DNA of 64,000 bases, taken from contig CM049320.1 in NCBI GenBank assembly GCA_026874595.1, positions 6,017,464 to 6,081,463 on the forward strand. Direction: 5' to 3'. The first letter of the stretch is position 1. Every line of letters starts with the position of its first letter. The DNA is from Sipunculus nudus. Taxonomy: Eukaryota > Annelida > Sipuncula > Golfingiida > Sipunculidae. Made by a program: the position numbers and the translations under genes. Positions 16,323 through 29,639 of this stretch are shown piece after piece. The notes under the pieces are model-generated. The model worked only from the letters and a program-made list of their open reading frames with translations. It was not told the origin of the DNA and did no database searches.

Positions 16323-17684
16323 GGAAATGGGAAAACACGTTGTTCTTGCATATGTTCTGTTGCGGTTTGCCGGGTACGGGTAGATATTTTTTTTTCTTTA
16401 GAAAGATATTTTCTTCCTGTAGTATTAATACTTAGCTCTTTAAAAGTTGTCTGATCTCTTTGCAAATAAGTTACTATTAAGTTCAAGGAAATTGATATTT
16501 ATTACATTTATTTTTATTAAAGAAAAAAAATTGATTATAGGCCTCTTATATATATGGAATGTAAGACAAGCCATCATCGTTGCAGGCTGTTTTTGCTGTA
16601 ACCAAACTCGAAAGGCTTCATCAATTACTTGAAAATCGGTGTGCCAAGCCGGATCTTGTCAAACATGTCAGACTAGTGGAAGAAGACCTTCAAAGGGATG
16701 AACTTTGCATGAGATGCGCCATGAATTACAACGAAAAAGGTTTCCTGCTGAGCTGTCAATGTCATCCGAAATGGCACTTGTGAACTTATCCTGACAAGGA
16801 CAGGGAATTATGATGCACATACTACTGACAGATGTTCCCTCTTTGTTGATGAAAATGGTGAGAAACTATTAGACACAAGATATATTGTATTAATTGACAC
16901 GATATACGTGAAATGATTTCATTAACTGAAAAGAAAATAACACAATTCGTACATCAGACATATCATAGCGCCTGTTTTTTTTTTTTTTTTGTTTGTTTTT
17001 TTTGGGGTTTTTTTTTTCTTTATCCCTTAAATACTCATATATGTATATATGTGTGTGTGTGTGTTATGCTATCAGCTTGTCCAGAGGGCTTTGGAAATGT
17101 CTTTCGCCAGGATACAGGTACTGGCGCAGCAACCTGTTATCAAATTACAGAAGAAATATCGGAGTGGCACGCGGCCCGAGAATTCTGTCCATTAATAAAC
17201 GCTGATCCTTCCAATGTGGAGACCCAGGAAGAAGCTGACCACATCAAACATTTGCTGAAAGGAAATGATGGTAGGCACAACATGTGCAAGGTATATGTTC
17301 CAAAACAGTTTATGAAAATAAAAAAGTTTTATTCTGAAGTATTCCTCATAGATATGTTAAGTCCGTGTAATTGTTGTCCAGAACGATTAATAATAGGGCA
17401 TTATTGTATAAAGTAAGAAGAAATAATGAAAGAAATATATTACAATGTTTAATAAATTGGGCTCGAGCCTCTGGTTCGGATGAGGAAAGGGAAGGGACAT
17501 GGAAATGGATAACCACGGAAACTCATGTTTCTTTCCACGACTGGATTTTAGGTGAACCAAACAATAAAGGTCTTGTGCATGACTGTACGGAGCTACGCTT
17601 TGCTTGCTGGAATGATAAGCTTTGTGATTAGGAAAGACCAGCACATTGTGAGAATAATGCAGTGTATCTAATCGTTTTGTCGCT
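16323..17684 (+). pseudogene. Broken paralogue of the secreted PAN-like/C-type lectin gene
   Basis: Recognisable parts: a signal-peptide-like ATG segment at 16323-16370 (MGKHVVLAYVLLRFA); a PAN/apple-like exon at 16586-16857; first half of the C-type lectin domain at 17076-17270; second half from about 17453. Against the intact neighbour (20295-21433) it carries lesions. A one-base insertion at the A-run near 16733-16738 shifts the frame within the PAN-like exon. A TAG at 17629-17631 (after LCD) removes the last lectin cysteine. No good AG acceptor is visible where the last exon should begin, and the signal exon does not splice in phase with exon 2. The EPN and WND sugar-site motifs survive. 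Several independent lesions argue for a pseudogene rather than sequencing error, though long T-runs near 16977-17020 show the region is hard to sequence. Confidence 0.78.
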
Positions 17685-19424
17685 GTCGAATGGAGGAAGA
17701 AAAGGCTAAATATACGGGGGACAACAAAAGGTCTTTCACCTGTAACGCCTTAATCTCTTGTTATTTCACATGATATCAAACAGACTGTCTACCTGTAATC
17801 CGCAATGTTCTTTAGATTTAACCAACCTGGTTTGCCATTAATACGTAATGTAAAATATAATCATAATGTACGCATAAATAATGTTAACAATTTGTATGTC
17901 AATATCATGAGTAATTTTGAGATATTGGATAAAACATGTCTGTATAAACTGTATTTGTCTTCTACATTCAGAAAGCCAAATATTCACTGCCTTTGCCACA
18001 ATTTAGTTCAATGTTAAGTTTACCTTCTTTCACATGCATGTCTCTAGGCTATTGCACTTATACGTCGTGTAATATTGTCATAATAATCATCAAACTATAG
18101 ACCAATGTATGTGTCTGAAATAACCAAAAGTCAAGTTCGTACATTAGTCATACCGAGGTTCTATAGACAGCTTTTATTGATTACCATCGACATGTATTCT
18201 TAATTTAACTTCTTTTTCTCTGATTCTGTAGTTGTAGATGTTGAATGGTTTATATATTTGCGGCAGAGGAAACCTTAATTTTTTTTATGTTAAAAAAAAT
18301 CCTTCTGTTACTTATTCCAGCACTTTCAGAAGAATAAAGAATGCAAAGCCGGCGTGCGGTGGTGACAGAAACCTGACTGCACAAAGCATGGCAATCAGTG
18401 TTAGCAAAAACTGGAAAACGATTCCACAATGGGCATTATGACAGCAGAATGCGATTCTTTTTCTTTCTAGCTTTATATATAACAATGGAACAGGGAATAT
18501 AATGGACTATCTGCAGTCAAACGTGGACAAACTACCATCGAAGGCACTGCATGTCGTGGACAAACTACCATCGAAGGCACTGCATGTCTGTGGACAGGTG
18601 TATAGAGAAGGGCGTGTATTTACATATATAAGGTTAAATCTGCATAGACAGCAATGTCATCAAGTTCACGATAACATACAAAACTTATTTAAATTTTACA
18701 TTGGCAGGTCATTTGTGCAAAATATAAAATGATAATATCTAGAATTATGCTCATGTGAACTATAAGTGGATATAAAATGCAATTAGTCTGTTTAAAAACG
18801 GTCATCTACTTGTTAAACTACTTTAAATATAGATATGGCAATGCTGCTAACAAAACTAAAGGACAAAGGGGACTTTTTCTTTTTTCACGTTTTAAACTTA
18901 AATCGGTTAAATGCAATATGAGAAAATTATTATCAACATATGGACGTGTAAGGTTAACTCCCAATTTTACAAGAAAGAATGGTGACCAAATGATTCCAAT
19001 TGAATGTGTCAATGGACTTATCCTGACAGTTAAGGGATTCTTTTCTATGACATTGATCTTATAATGGTAGCTGCAGATGATCGATTGGTCCTTTTGACCC
19101 ACCTTACAGGGTCGCCTCTCACGGCGCAGAACATCAAAAGAACCGTGGACAAAAATACAATGATAAAGAGAGAATCGACAATCAATTTTAATTTTCTTTT
19201 CAGGACATTTTTGTCTTCCTGTGACTCTCACCCTGATGTTAGCGATTGCACAAGCCCTTAAAGCTGAGAAGCGGCATTAATGACCATTAATTATGCTTAT
19301 ACATGTACTTGGTAACGGTAATTATTTAATTTTGATGCATCCCATTCTCGGCACTTTGATAACGTGCTTCATCAGTCAATTGTTTGACTAGTCTTATCCA
19401 TTCATGTATATTATAACTATTATA

Positions 19425-19455
<31 letters not shown>

Positions 19456-20294
19456 GTAATGTTGTAAGTTAACTGGTTTTCCTCAAGGCTTTTTATATAT
19501 TATTATTTCATATGATAAAATATTGATAATGTATATATATATATATATATAAATGTGTATGATAAAATAATTATTTTATGAACATGTTAATGTATGTAGA
19601 TTGAAGGATTACAAGGGGTAAGGTCTGTACATTAAAGCAATCAATGTAGCAAGGAGAAATATTAAATTTAGGTATTCATACACGTTCTGTAAAGACTAGC
19701 TGTTTAAGCGTTTCATATCAACTGCATTGCTGGTTGTCATGCATGAAATAAATAATAGTTGCCTATATTTAAATTAAAAAGATATTTTACACACCAATTT
19801 AAAATTTAAAATATAATGAATACATCGAGTCCTTTAAAAAAGTGTATCTCTGTTCATATGTTTGATTGGCGCATATCATCATTGTTATTGTTCAGACCAT
19901 TTTTCATCCGGACGAATACTGTGACGGGTTAACATTAATAGGTTTAAGCGGAAACAGTTGTTCCATATTTTGCACAATGACATACCTTTTATGTGTCGCA
20001 CATTGAAGCGAATATACAATACGAACCATGTTTTAATTAGTGAAGCACCACCAATGTTGGCATTCTAAGCAGAAAAATATAAAATCATCTTTCTGGGAAA
20101 AAAAATTACGATAAGGTAATGCTAAGGGTATATTGAGGGACAAATGCATTTGATTTAAAAGAAATGTACATATGTACATTTTATCTGACTTGCAGGCCCA
20201 ATTCGGTATAAATTAAGAAAACCAAGCTCCATAGAGAGGCTGACAACGCATATGTCGTAAGTGGATCATCTGGGGTTGTCTAAGTTCATTCAAC
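17685..20294. other. Spacer between lectin paralogues
   Basis: AT-rich, no gene seen. Contains a 33-bp tandem duplication (GTGGACAAACTACCATCGAA..., twice, about 18523-18590), an (ATT)n run at 19435-19456 and a (TA)n run near 19531-19550. Confidence 0.6.
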
Positions 20295-21433
20295 ATGAGG
20301 AACCGTGTCTTCATGTGTATTTCCTGTTGCTGTTTATCAAGTAGGTACTATTCTCCAAGGAGAGACATAATTGGTTTTGGCTGATGCATTACAAGCGTTA
20401 TGGTTACGATAGTGAAATTCCGATCAGATATCCCCCCCCCCCCAAGAAAAAGAAAATATTGTAGCTAACAGTTGGTTTCATTTGAGTGTGAGCTTTATGT
20501 CAAACCGTAATCTTTACAGCTGCCCTTGCTACAATCAAACGAATAAGATTTTATCGACTGGAAGAAAATCGCTGTGCGCAGTCGGATCTGTCAGAAGGTG
20601 TTGGAGATCACCTTCGGAGGAACGAACTCTACTTGAGATATGCTCTTAAATGCAGTGAAAAGGCTTCATGCGTAGCTGTCAATGCCTTCATAAATGGTAC
20701 TTGTGAACTTGTCCTCACATGGAGCTACGAGGGACATGCCGGAGATGGATGTTCTCTCATTATTGAGGAACATTGTGAGAAATTGCTATATTTAATTATG
20801 ACAATGTCAAAACAGAAAACAGGAAGAGTAAACGAAATAATATAATTTATCATAATTTATTAATTGCACTCTCCGCCGCTTAATCATTGATACATGTAAT
20901 ACTTTATTATGTCTTCAGTTTGCCCAGAAGGATTTGGGAATGCCTTTGCCCCGGAAACGGGGTTTGGTGTGGCCTCATGCTATCAGATTGAGGAAGAATC
21001 AAGGGAATGGCAGGCGGCCCGTGGATACTGTCGTTCCATAAATGCTGACCTAGCCAGTGTCAAAATGCCTGGTGAAGCAAGTCACGTCATGTTTGTATTC
21101 GACGGAAAGGAAGGTATGCGCTGTTTGAAACAGATATAAACCAAATAAGTTTTATGAAAGTGTTTGGATGAATGTTGTGCTAAACGAAACACAATATGAT
21201 GTGTTATAGAGAAGGGCATTTGGGTGTCTGGTTCGGATGACGAAACTGAAGGAACGTGGAAATGGGCCGCTACAGGAGATGACGTTGCCTTTGACGGTTG
21301 GAAGATTGGCGAACCAAATGACAGAAATGGTGGAGAAGACTGCATGGAGTTAAGTGTTCTTGGCTGGAATGATGCACCTTGCGGTACGAAACACAAAGCG
21401 TTATGTGAGACAAATGCAGTGTATAATGGATAG
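20295..21433 (+). CDS. Secreted PAN/apple-like plus C-type lectin protein, four exons, intact
   Basis: Exons: 20295-20340 (ATG, signal peptide with hydrophobic/Cys-rich core), 20520-20774, 20919-21113 and 21210-21433 (TAG stop). All have GT/AG borders and in-phase joins, giving 720 nt and 239 residues. Exon 2 encodes a ~75-residue domain with cysteines spaced like PAN/apple folds (NRC, LKCSEKASC, GTCEL, DGCSL). Exons 3-4 encode one C-type lectin domain: CPEGFGN, ASCYQIEEES, W-x-x-ARGYC, then EPNDRNGGEDC, LGWNDAPC and ALCE. EPN plus WND is the calcium/mannose-type sugar-binding signature. No membrane segment follows, so it should be a soluble extracellular lectin, plausibly in recognition or immunity. 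An AATAAA lies 49 nt after the stop. The PAN assignment is by cysteine pattern only. Confidence 0.87.
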
Positions 21434-21481
21434 TATATAGAACCATCTAACAACCATCTGATGTAAAATCTTGTTAATGAT

Positions 21482-21487
21482 AATAAA
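21482..21487 (+). terminator. Polyadenylation signal AATAAA of the lectin gene
   Basis: Canonical AATAAA 49 nt downstream of the lectin stop codon, on the same strand. Confidence 0.6.
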
Positions 21488-21499
21488 TGCAGAAGAACA

Positions 21500-24400
21500 T
21501 TCCATTTATTTAACCTTTCTACAAACAATAATAATGGCGTTGTCGAAAGACAAAAGGTTATTAAATTATGATTTCATTCGTATTTCGTACAACGGTTCTC
21601 TTTTGGGATATCTTTGATGGGATTGCCTTAGATTATGCAACATACCTTGAGCAATTCTTGCGACCAAAAATTTTTTGCCCATCACACTTACGCTACCGGA
21701 CAATGATGTTCCTTAAACTCATTCGATTTCACTAAATTTATGTAGAGTGATTTGTTAGCTTTGGCGGAACTGCTCAGCTTGCTTGGCGCCGTGCATGTTG
21801 ACTGATTTTCTGCGAGCCACATGTATTGCTCAATTTATGCCCGGATAGAACAGAAATTATATAAACATTAAAATAATCCTGGAAGCAAAAGAAAACAAAT
21901 AAGTATAAACTGAGTTCAATTATATTTTATATGATTCTGTCGCCTTTTACCTGCTTTTCTCTGCAAGCCCTACGAACATTTGGTGTCACTGCCAACATTT
22001 TTGTGTATTTTTAACCTTTTAAAATATGCTCTTCGCTGTTATCGCCCTGATTTTAATAACCTGAAAATATATGCATTATCTCCACAAATGCGAAGCAATC
22101 AGAAAGTTTACAACGGCAGGCTTGTAGTCATTACTCACTCATTGAGAGCAAGACATCAAAATAAATTTAATGATCAAGCTGTCACCATAGTCACAATTTA
22201 TTTTGTATCTAGGCATCTTTATAATAGTTGATGAGACACGGCAAGAGATGTCGGGTGTGAATTTTTATCTGTAGAAGCTTCAGCTAAAATGTAGCTCCTG
22301 ATAATGTATTGATTTAGTTTCGTAGTTTGATCTGTTGCAATATAAGAACATAATTTGAAAGCAGTCAGAGACCGCATATATACCGATAGTTTTGGTCAGT
22401 TTGCGTTACGTAAGCAGAGGAAATATATTAATGTAGAGTTATGTATCACTGTCTCTAAATTTGATCGTGACCTAATTATCAGTAAATATCTCACAACGGT
22501 GAACAGTCATTTAAACATGAACATTTTTCTTTTAAAATATTTTTTGTTTCTTTTTATTTTATTCCTAACCCTCTACAAACGTTCACCAAAATGTGATCCT
22601 ACAGTTTTCAGTGAAGGGAATTGGACACAAAACAACCATCACATATTTAACCAAGCAATCAATTAATGATTCAACCTAAACTTAAAGCATACTTTTGTGG
22701 TCCAAATGTGTCGTCTTTGTAATGAGAAAACTTAGCTTTTTTGTGCAATTTATGGTGGTCTTAACTGTTATTCAAGTTTATCTTTATTTGTATTGTGATG
22801 AAGTGAAAAATATCTGTCAGGATATGGTTAATTTAAATGTGTGCTTCTGTACAGTAATAAACATAATTTTTTATATGTAGTTCTTATCTTTCTTGGTTCC
22901 AGGTTTCAATATACAGTCTTCGGTCACATTCAGTGCTGTGTCACGTTACATTTTTTAATATAAAAAATTAAGTTTGTTACTCGAGGTTAATTTTATTTTA
23001 TTTTTTTAATTTTTACAAGAATATCCTACCCATGTCTTAAAATATATAGATATTTCAAACAAGGGTTATTAAATTTAAATAGCTATAATTTATGTCCACA
23101 GCCCAATACCACATAAATACAAGATTCAATGAAATCTTTAGTCAGTTCCTCAGTCCACACTGACATCAGTTGTATTGGACGGAGACTTTCTACTGTTGAA
23201 TGTTGACTTTCCCAGCTTTACACTCCATAAGCCGTGAAAGTGGATGATGATCGTCTCAACGGTATTAGCTTTGGCGATCCGTGCAGCAGAAATAGCAACG
23301 ATATAATTGGGAGATTATTATCGCGCTAGAACCAGATAAAAATAAAATTCCCTGTGTCCTGTACGAGCCACCGTAAGATATATATAATCTAATTCTTATA
23401 AAAGTTGGTCCACTTTTGTCCTCAAAGCACTCTGAAAACTGCGTTTGGGATGACAGTGCTATACCTTATTTTAAAGGCTATTGTTCCTGCAGTGACCTCG
23501 CCAATAGAAGAATAATAATGTTAAATTTACACATCATTTCGAGTGATTTTTTGGTTGGAGGTTACCACAAAAAACAGCCGAACTGCCTTCGGCAAAGACC
23601 GGAATTCCACCGTCGTCTGGTTATTTACAATTAAGATCTATTGTGCATATGAACAACTCTTGCAGTGTGTTAAAAGCCTCTCTCTCCCTCTCTCGTGCTT
23701 GAATGACCGAGACGTGGGCCTGCCTTTAGGCCCATGTCTGGTTGGCACTTGGTTAAGTCATTTTGACTAGATGAGGGGCTTAACGTTAATCGACATAAGG
23801 TGAAGTTCAGCAGCCTGCCGCGATTGTTCTAGCTTCCCTGTTTATCAAGTTTAACTAGTAAACTGGCACTGTATGTTTTGGACAGACCTTTTGGCCATTT
23901 TGTGATTTAAAATATCCCTGTGTTGTATTCTATTATCTGTGGGGAAAAAGTCAAACAAAGTGTCGCTGCACTATCATGCACCTTGTATTTACATCTCCAA
24001 CAATTCTGGAAAAGTTGTATAGCAAAAACGAAACAAGGAAGCACGTACATAAGTTTCTGTTTATATTTACAATATAACCTTGCAAAATAGATGTATATAA
24101 AATATGTTTCACTGGCAAACAATTTCTGTTAGTTATATTTCGCATGAATGTTGTCGATGCATATTCTTTAACTGCTCTATTTACTAGGTTTTTTTTTAAT
24201 TAACGTTTATCGTGGCTTGATATTGGCGTAAAAGCGTGTTGTGTGAATGAATATTGGAGCATGTTAATCCTTGACATTCATAGAAGGACCGTCTGTGTGA
24301 AGAGTGTGACATAATGTCAACAAAGGACATTACCCAGCCGATAACCAGGGAGGAAACAGGGCTCATAAACGCAGACCTTCTTTTAAGATTTCATCAATTG

Positions 24401-24600
24401 AACTCTGTTTCCTTACTATTAGTGGATTTCCACTTTAAATACATAATTTATAGTCATTACAAAACATTATTCCTTACTTTGAGTGGTGTCCCATCTTAAA
24501 TACACCATATAATCCCTATAAAACACATTATTTAGAATTTTCAATCTCTTTTACATCTTCCATCTATCTACTGGCAATAAGTGAAAATTTATGTGTCATA
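21500..24600. other. Intergenic, nothing recognised
   Basis: AT-rich sequence without recognisable coding homology or RNA genes. Short open frames are not supported by any domain or codon pattern. Confidence 0.55.
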
Positions 24601-24632
24601 TCACCGCACACTTTAAGGAGGATGGGTCCACT

Positions 24633-24831
24633 CAGGGGCGGATCTAGGAATAAGGAAAAGGATTGATCCAACCCAGGAGGACTAATGACCAAACCTAACA
24701 AAAAGTCCAAGAGTCCGGAAAATGGGGATCCAGACCGCAAAAACTGGTCTGAAACCCTTAAAAGAGGTTGCAGTGGCAAATAAAGGCAGGTCCGGACCCC
24801 CTGGACCGTCCTTAGATCCGCTTCTGCCCCT
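24633..24831. mobile_element. Short hAT-like MITE
   Basis: The left end CAGGGGCGGATCTAGGA and the right end (read on the minus strand AGGGGCAGAAGCGGATCTAA) form imperfect terminal inverted repeats of the CAGGGGCGGATC type, common in hAT-derived MITEs. The ~200-bp body is non-coding. No clear 8-bp target duplication remains. Confidence 0.6.
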
Positions 24832-25350
24832 AACAAGGTGTGCATATTCCCGTTTCTTTCGTTAGGAACAGCTTCCTTGCCTGAATACATACGTTCAATT
24901 CATCTTTCACATTTTCAAAACATCAGTCTAACAGTTGATCCTCTAACATTAATATTATATGCAACCAGTCAAAGAATCTCAAACATCAGAATGCCCCCGG
25001 AAAAGGATTGATCCCTTTCCGGTAAACATCATTACGAGCAGGTCGTAAAGGAAAACATACCGATGTATAAATTTCTTGCAACGAGCACAGTGCCGCAAAA
25101 TAAATGTAGAAATAGTTGTACTTATCTTTTTGTGACAGTATCCGAGTTGTTCGTACGAAGGTCACTGAAGTGTCATTTGGTATATTTTTGCATACTCATG
25201 AAGGAAAAACATAATGCATGTACATATATTGATTTACTAAAATAGCGTTGGTGTGATATAGGTTCATTAAATCATAAAGAAATGTATGTATCAACTTTCA
25301 CTGTTCTTTCGCCCACTGCCCTCGTAAGAGCAGGTATCACTTTATCGCTT

Positions 25351-26523
25351 TCAAGCATGCCCTTTAAAGAATTTTTCTGGGGAAACACAATCTTGGGTTC
25401 TGTTCCACCATTTATCCAAGTGTTCATAGGTTTTATGAAATTCTGGGTGTGTATGAAGAAATTCACAAAGGTTACAAAGGAAATGGTATTGTGGAAATGA
25501 TACAGCTTTGTAATATTTCTTCCATTCAAAGTACTGGTTATACAAAGTAGCGTTTGCATCCAGTTCTCTTAAATATGCTGCTAATGCAGAGGGTGATTTA
25601 TATTCCCTGATATCGATGAACGAGTGGTCAGGTAAATACTTCTTGTAGTCAACCAAACCTAAAACTATAGGCACTACGTTTAATTTCAGTATTTTCCACA
25701 ATTTCTCTGTTGCATAATCTCTACAGAGACTGTTCTCAAAGGAAAGGTAAAATTTATACGTTTTGCTCAACATAGAATAGCACGCTGGCCTGTTCCAACA
25801 TTTCGATGGACCACATGCCCCATATATATCCACGTGTATGTATTTCTGAAGTTTCGCTACATAGTGTTTTCTGTGACTTTGTGTCGAGCAGTGACTGACA
25901 AACCATGCAATCAGTTTTGATTTACCTTTAGAGTAATCAAATGGCACATGATGGATTTCCTTCGGTCCTTTCTTTACTATGGTCCCATACTGCGCATGAA
26001 TATCCGAATCATAACGGTAAGTTTGGGTAAGATTAAACAAACCGTTAAATGCTTCCATTCCGCCGGTGTACATTGGTGATTCCATGAGAAAAAATACGAA
26101 ATACTGCCAGGGAAACCGGAACTTTGGCATTCCAGACGGGGTTTTTATGTTCCTTATGTGTACAATCACAGCATGGCTTGTATTGAACTCAGAACGATTG
26201 TTTGTCGTTTCACATTCAGTGATGGTACAGTTATGTTCGATAAAGGGGCTTCGTCCAAGTCCGAATTCATAATAACGCTGAGAAAAGAAAGTGGTCCAGA
26301 ACATTATTTTCTTAATCTGTCTTTTTGCAATGTTTGTGTCTTTGGAATTATTTGGCAACAATGCCCCATACGACCAACTTAGGTTTTTTAATCTATGGGG
26401 TATTATGTTCAAGGATAAGACATGAACAGATAGATCTTGCCGATATTTATAAAATGTTACTGTCATCACTGAAAGTCCAAACACAGTTAAAAGAATAAAC
26501 CCGCTTTTTTTCGTAGTTTCCAT
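25351..26523 (-). CDS. Alpha-1,3-fucosyltransferase (GT10), FucT-1
   Basis: Single-exon gene, 390 residues. The ATG at 26521-26523 aligns with the start of the three other copies; an in-frame GTG further upstream is not a plausible eukaryotic start. It is a predicted type II Golgi enzyme transferring fucose from GDP-fucose to GlcNAc-containing glycans. A short cytosolic tail is followed by a hydrophobic anchor (FILLTVFGLSVMTVTFY). The GT10 core includes LIAWFVSHC, YKFYLSFENSLCRDYATEKL, NVVPIVLGLVDYKKYLPDH and a C-terminal LCNLCEFLHTHPEF segment. Several N-glycosylation sequons are present. It is the most diverged of the four copies and stands alone, about 13 kb from the array. No lesion seen. 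Confidence 0.93.
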   Translation of the reverse strand: METTKKSGFILLTVFGLSVMTVTFYKYRQDLSVHVLSLNIIPHRLKNLSWSYGALLPNNSKDTNIAKRQIKKIMFWTTFFSQRYYEFGLGRSPFIEHNCTITECETTNNRSEFNTSHAVIVHIRNIKTPSGMPKFRFPWQYFVFFLMESPMYTGGMEAFNGLFNLTQTYRYDSDIHAQYGTIVKKGPKEIHHVPFDYSKGKSKLIAWFVSHCSTQSHRKHYVAKLQKYIHVDIYGACGPSKCWNRPACYSMLSKTYKFYLSFENSLCRDYATEKLWKILKLNVVPIVLGLVDYKKYLPDHSFIDIREYKSPSALAAYLRELDANATLYNQYFEWKKYYKAVSFPQYHFLCNLCEFLHTHPEFHKTYEHLDKWWNRTQDCVSPEKFFKGHA

Positions 26524-27114
26524 GTCAATGATTGATTCCGTCACGATAAACCTATATCCAAGAACGTCTGAAATATGAAAAGTAATCTATGTCAATGTAA
26601 TATTCTCCCCAACATATCTCTTTTGTAGACTCAATCAGAGCAATATATTCTACATAACTCTAGTGCAGTATAATAAGATAAGATAGATCCTATGACCTAG
26701 TTTTGTATCAATGCACAATATATCAGTTATTGTCATTATGGTGAAATGTGAAAATATCTAACATTTTAAAACATGATTTCTTCATAAAAAAAATTATTCG
26801 TGCAAAAAAAAAGAGATGACACACAACATAATGGCGGTATATCTGGATATAAGAAGTACATGGTCACCCGTAGACAGTTTAACTCGTTTTCTGTAAATAA
26901 TTTTGTTAAACAGTTCATATTTGATCTGTTGGTATTTTAAATAGCAGAATGGTTCATGTGAGAGCAAATATCCAAATAGCTCAGGCTGATGCAAACAGTA
27001 CATAACTCCGATCAAAGTGATATATCTTTTTACGTAAATCGTCGTTTTTATTTCTATGGCATCAAATATTGAGCACTGATTATATTCACGAATATTACAA
27101 GTTTTCATTTGCTT

Positions 27115-27420
27115 AATGCGTGACGGGCTGGTGTACATCACCGTCTCTGGTCTTTATCAACTCAAACACAGTCGGACTGAGGCTTCTCATGATCACGGTA
27201 TCAGCATCTGTTGCGATTTGTCTGTAGAATCCATGTGTAAAATAGGAAATACAGTTCATCGCCGAAACCAGCTCGCGCATACATATACTCTCACAGCCAG
27301 ACTCACAGATATATGAGAGAGAGGGTGAGAGAAAGGTTCCTAGAAACAGATCGGCCGACGTCACTGATGGTCACAAACTGTAATGCCAACAAACGGCGCC
27401 TCAAACGTGTCGTTTTGTGA
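27115..27420 (-). promoter_or_regulatory. Upstream segment conserved between FucT-1 and FucT-2
   Basis: About 0.6-0.9 kb upstream of FucT-1. Blocks such as GGGCTGGTGTAC, ACCGTCTCT, TTATCAAC, ATATGAGA and ACGGCGCCTC recur in the same order at 41270-41560 upstream of FucT-2. This could be a promoter, an untranslated first exon or simply duplicated flank. Confidence 0.4.
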
Positions 27421-28044
27421 AGATTAGAGTGAAGTAATTCTGTAGAACACTTCTGTTGTTGTGATTTGTTTAACTTAATTTCACGTAACCGAATAAACGA
27501 TAATTGAGTCACACGATTCCAAAACCGGGAATATCTTTATAGACCATTAAATATCAGAGGGTCGAAATTGGTCGCTATATTATTCCTCCCGAACCCTGTC
27601 CAGAATAGCTACACATATTACTACGTGTAGTGTCTGCAGAGGTCATGCACACTTTCGGAGGACTTTGACTTCTCGAACATTGAATAATTTTGATTTCATT
27701 ATAAGTTATGATTTTTTATTGTTAAAAATGTGTACAAAACAATTAAAACAGTCCATTTAATTTTTTAGTTGTATGGTGCTTTATACCAGGTTGATTTTGT
27801 TTCCTCAATGGAGGTTTAAAATCTCCATGTGTTGTTCAAATGTTAAAGGTTTATTATGTTCACAGAAAACCCCAACAAACAGCTGTACATACTCTAACGC
27901 AAGATTCTATGTAATTATCTATACAGGTATCGGCGTTGTGCTCTTCGAGGGGCAAGTTTTGCGGGATAATGTCCTATTTAGCTCCATAATTAATATTTTT
28001 GATATTAAACTTTATTTATTTTAATTCATTAAACCCCGCAGTCG

Positions 28045-28130
28045 AAACATCCGGTTTCTACAAAGCTTCTTTAAAGAACCCTTTAGGACCATTTAGGTTC
28101 TCTAAAGATCTTTCAAGAACCCTTTTTACT
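28045..28130. repeat. AAGAACC/GGTTCTT repeat fragment
   Basis: Clustered AAAGAACC, AGGTTCT and AAGAACCC motifs in both orientations. Similar motif clusters occur at about 40800-40935, 42880-42960, 50200-50290 and 56630-56700, suggesting one dispersed MITE-like family. Confidence 0.4.
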
Positions 28131-28140
28131 TAGAGTGGAC

Positions 28141-28168
28141 ACATACACACACACACATATATATATAT

Positions 28169-28216
<48 letters not shown>
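28141..28216. repeat. (CA)n-(TA)n microsatellite
   Basis: CA run followed by a long TA run. Confidence 0.9.
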
Positions 28217-28219
<3 letters not shown>

Positions 28220-29579
28220 AGCTACGAGTTAGTTATGACAAGTTTGCTCGTTTAAGACCATGGGTAAAAGAAAGACAAAAGCAAATGCTATGGTTTAATT
28301 GTCCTCATTATTATATGTAAATTTAACAAGTTCTGATGACTGACCTGCTAGGCCGACACGGCTCACTTCGCTGACAAACTATTTGCGAATCCCTCGCCCA
28401 GTATATCGTAAGATTGCAGTACAGAATACTTATATTACAATTCACCGAGATCTAATTGATAAATAAAGCTGCCTTAAAATGATCAAACGTGTGCAACCAT
28501 TTCGTCACTACTGAGTTGTATCACAAAACGAGATCGGTTATTCTGTAAAGGCAGGCTTTGTAATCAGTGTTATGGGCATTGTGATCTTTTGTGCGATTAT
28601 TTCAGTATATTGATTTCATCTCCGCCGCGACATTATGGTAAAAGAAAGTACTTGTTGCTCGGATATATTGCATGGTTAAATACATATTGAAAACAATGAA
28701 GCTTTTGTCATCAACGTAATAATTAAATTTTAGATACCAATTTAAGTAAATATTTTATTGACGCCTACGTCTGCCCTCTCAATGTCAATGCCTCAACCAC
28801 ACCCTCGTAACTTTAAATAATTAAAGTTAAATATATAAACCTGCATGTTTAAATACTTAAATTGTCGACACATTATCTAAAAGGTTCTTAATGGATTTTG
28901 CAGGAGAATAGGCCGTTCAGGAAAGAAGTGATTAAATTTTCGGACAGGTCGATATATTTTTTAGATATGCTGTTTGAATACAACATAACTTAGGAATAAA
29001 GGAACCGGATTTGGATGGTTTCTGATTTAATTCTCCGATCCGTTCACAGTGAGAAGTTTTTGTTCATGTCCCATTGTTCCAATTTGTTTATTGCAATTAA
29101 TATGAAAAGTCCAGTGGTGCTAGGACATACACCAAAGAAACCACGCGGTTCACTTCAAAGTTAGATGGGACCCAGTCAGCTCCGTCTTCGAAAAATTTTA
29201 GAATCCAGAGATCATAACAGCTATTAAAGATATATGGCATAACGTTATCAGATCATCTGTGATTTAGTAATGATGTGAGGGTGTTGCATTGAACCAGCTT
29301 CAGTTCCACAGGAAATGGTTAAGCTCCAGCGAGCTTCTCAGTAAACATAAGAGGTTGGTAACACAAGTTTGTTTAAGATTATCTTAAAATGCCACCAGAA
29401 CTTGACTGTTTGGTGATATTTTCCCCTTGTTTATCCTCATATGGCCAGACATTATCAACTGCAAGTAAAAATAGCAAATAATATCACATTTTCTGGGTCC
29501 ATAACATGTCATTATATAATACGTCTATTAATCTTACTCTAAATTTATAAATGTGACTGGTACTGAGGGCATACTATAT

Positions 29580-29639
<60 letters not shown>

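Noticed and set aside
25351-26544. 397-residue version of FucT-1 starting upstream
   Set aside because: The upstream start would be GTG; the ATG seven codons later aligns with the starts of the three other copies.
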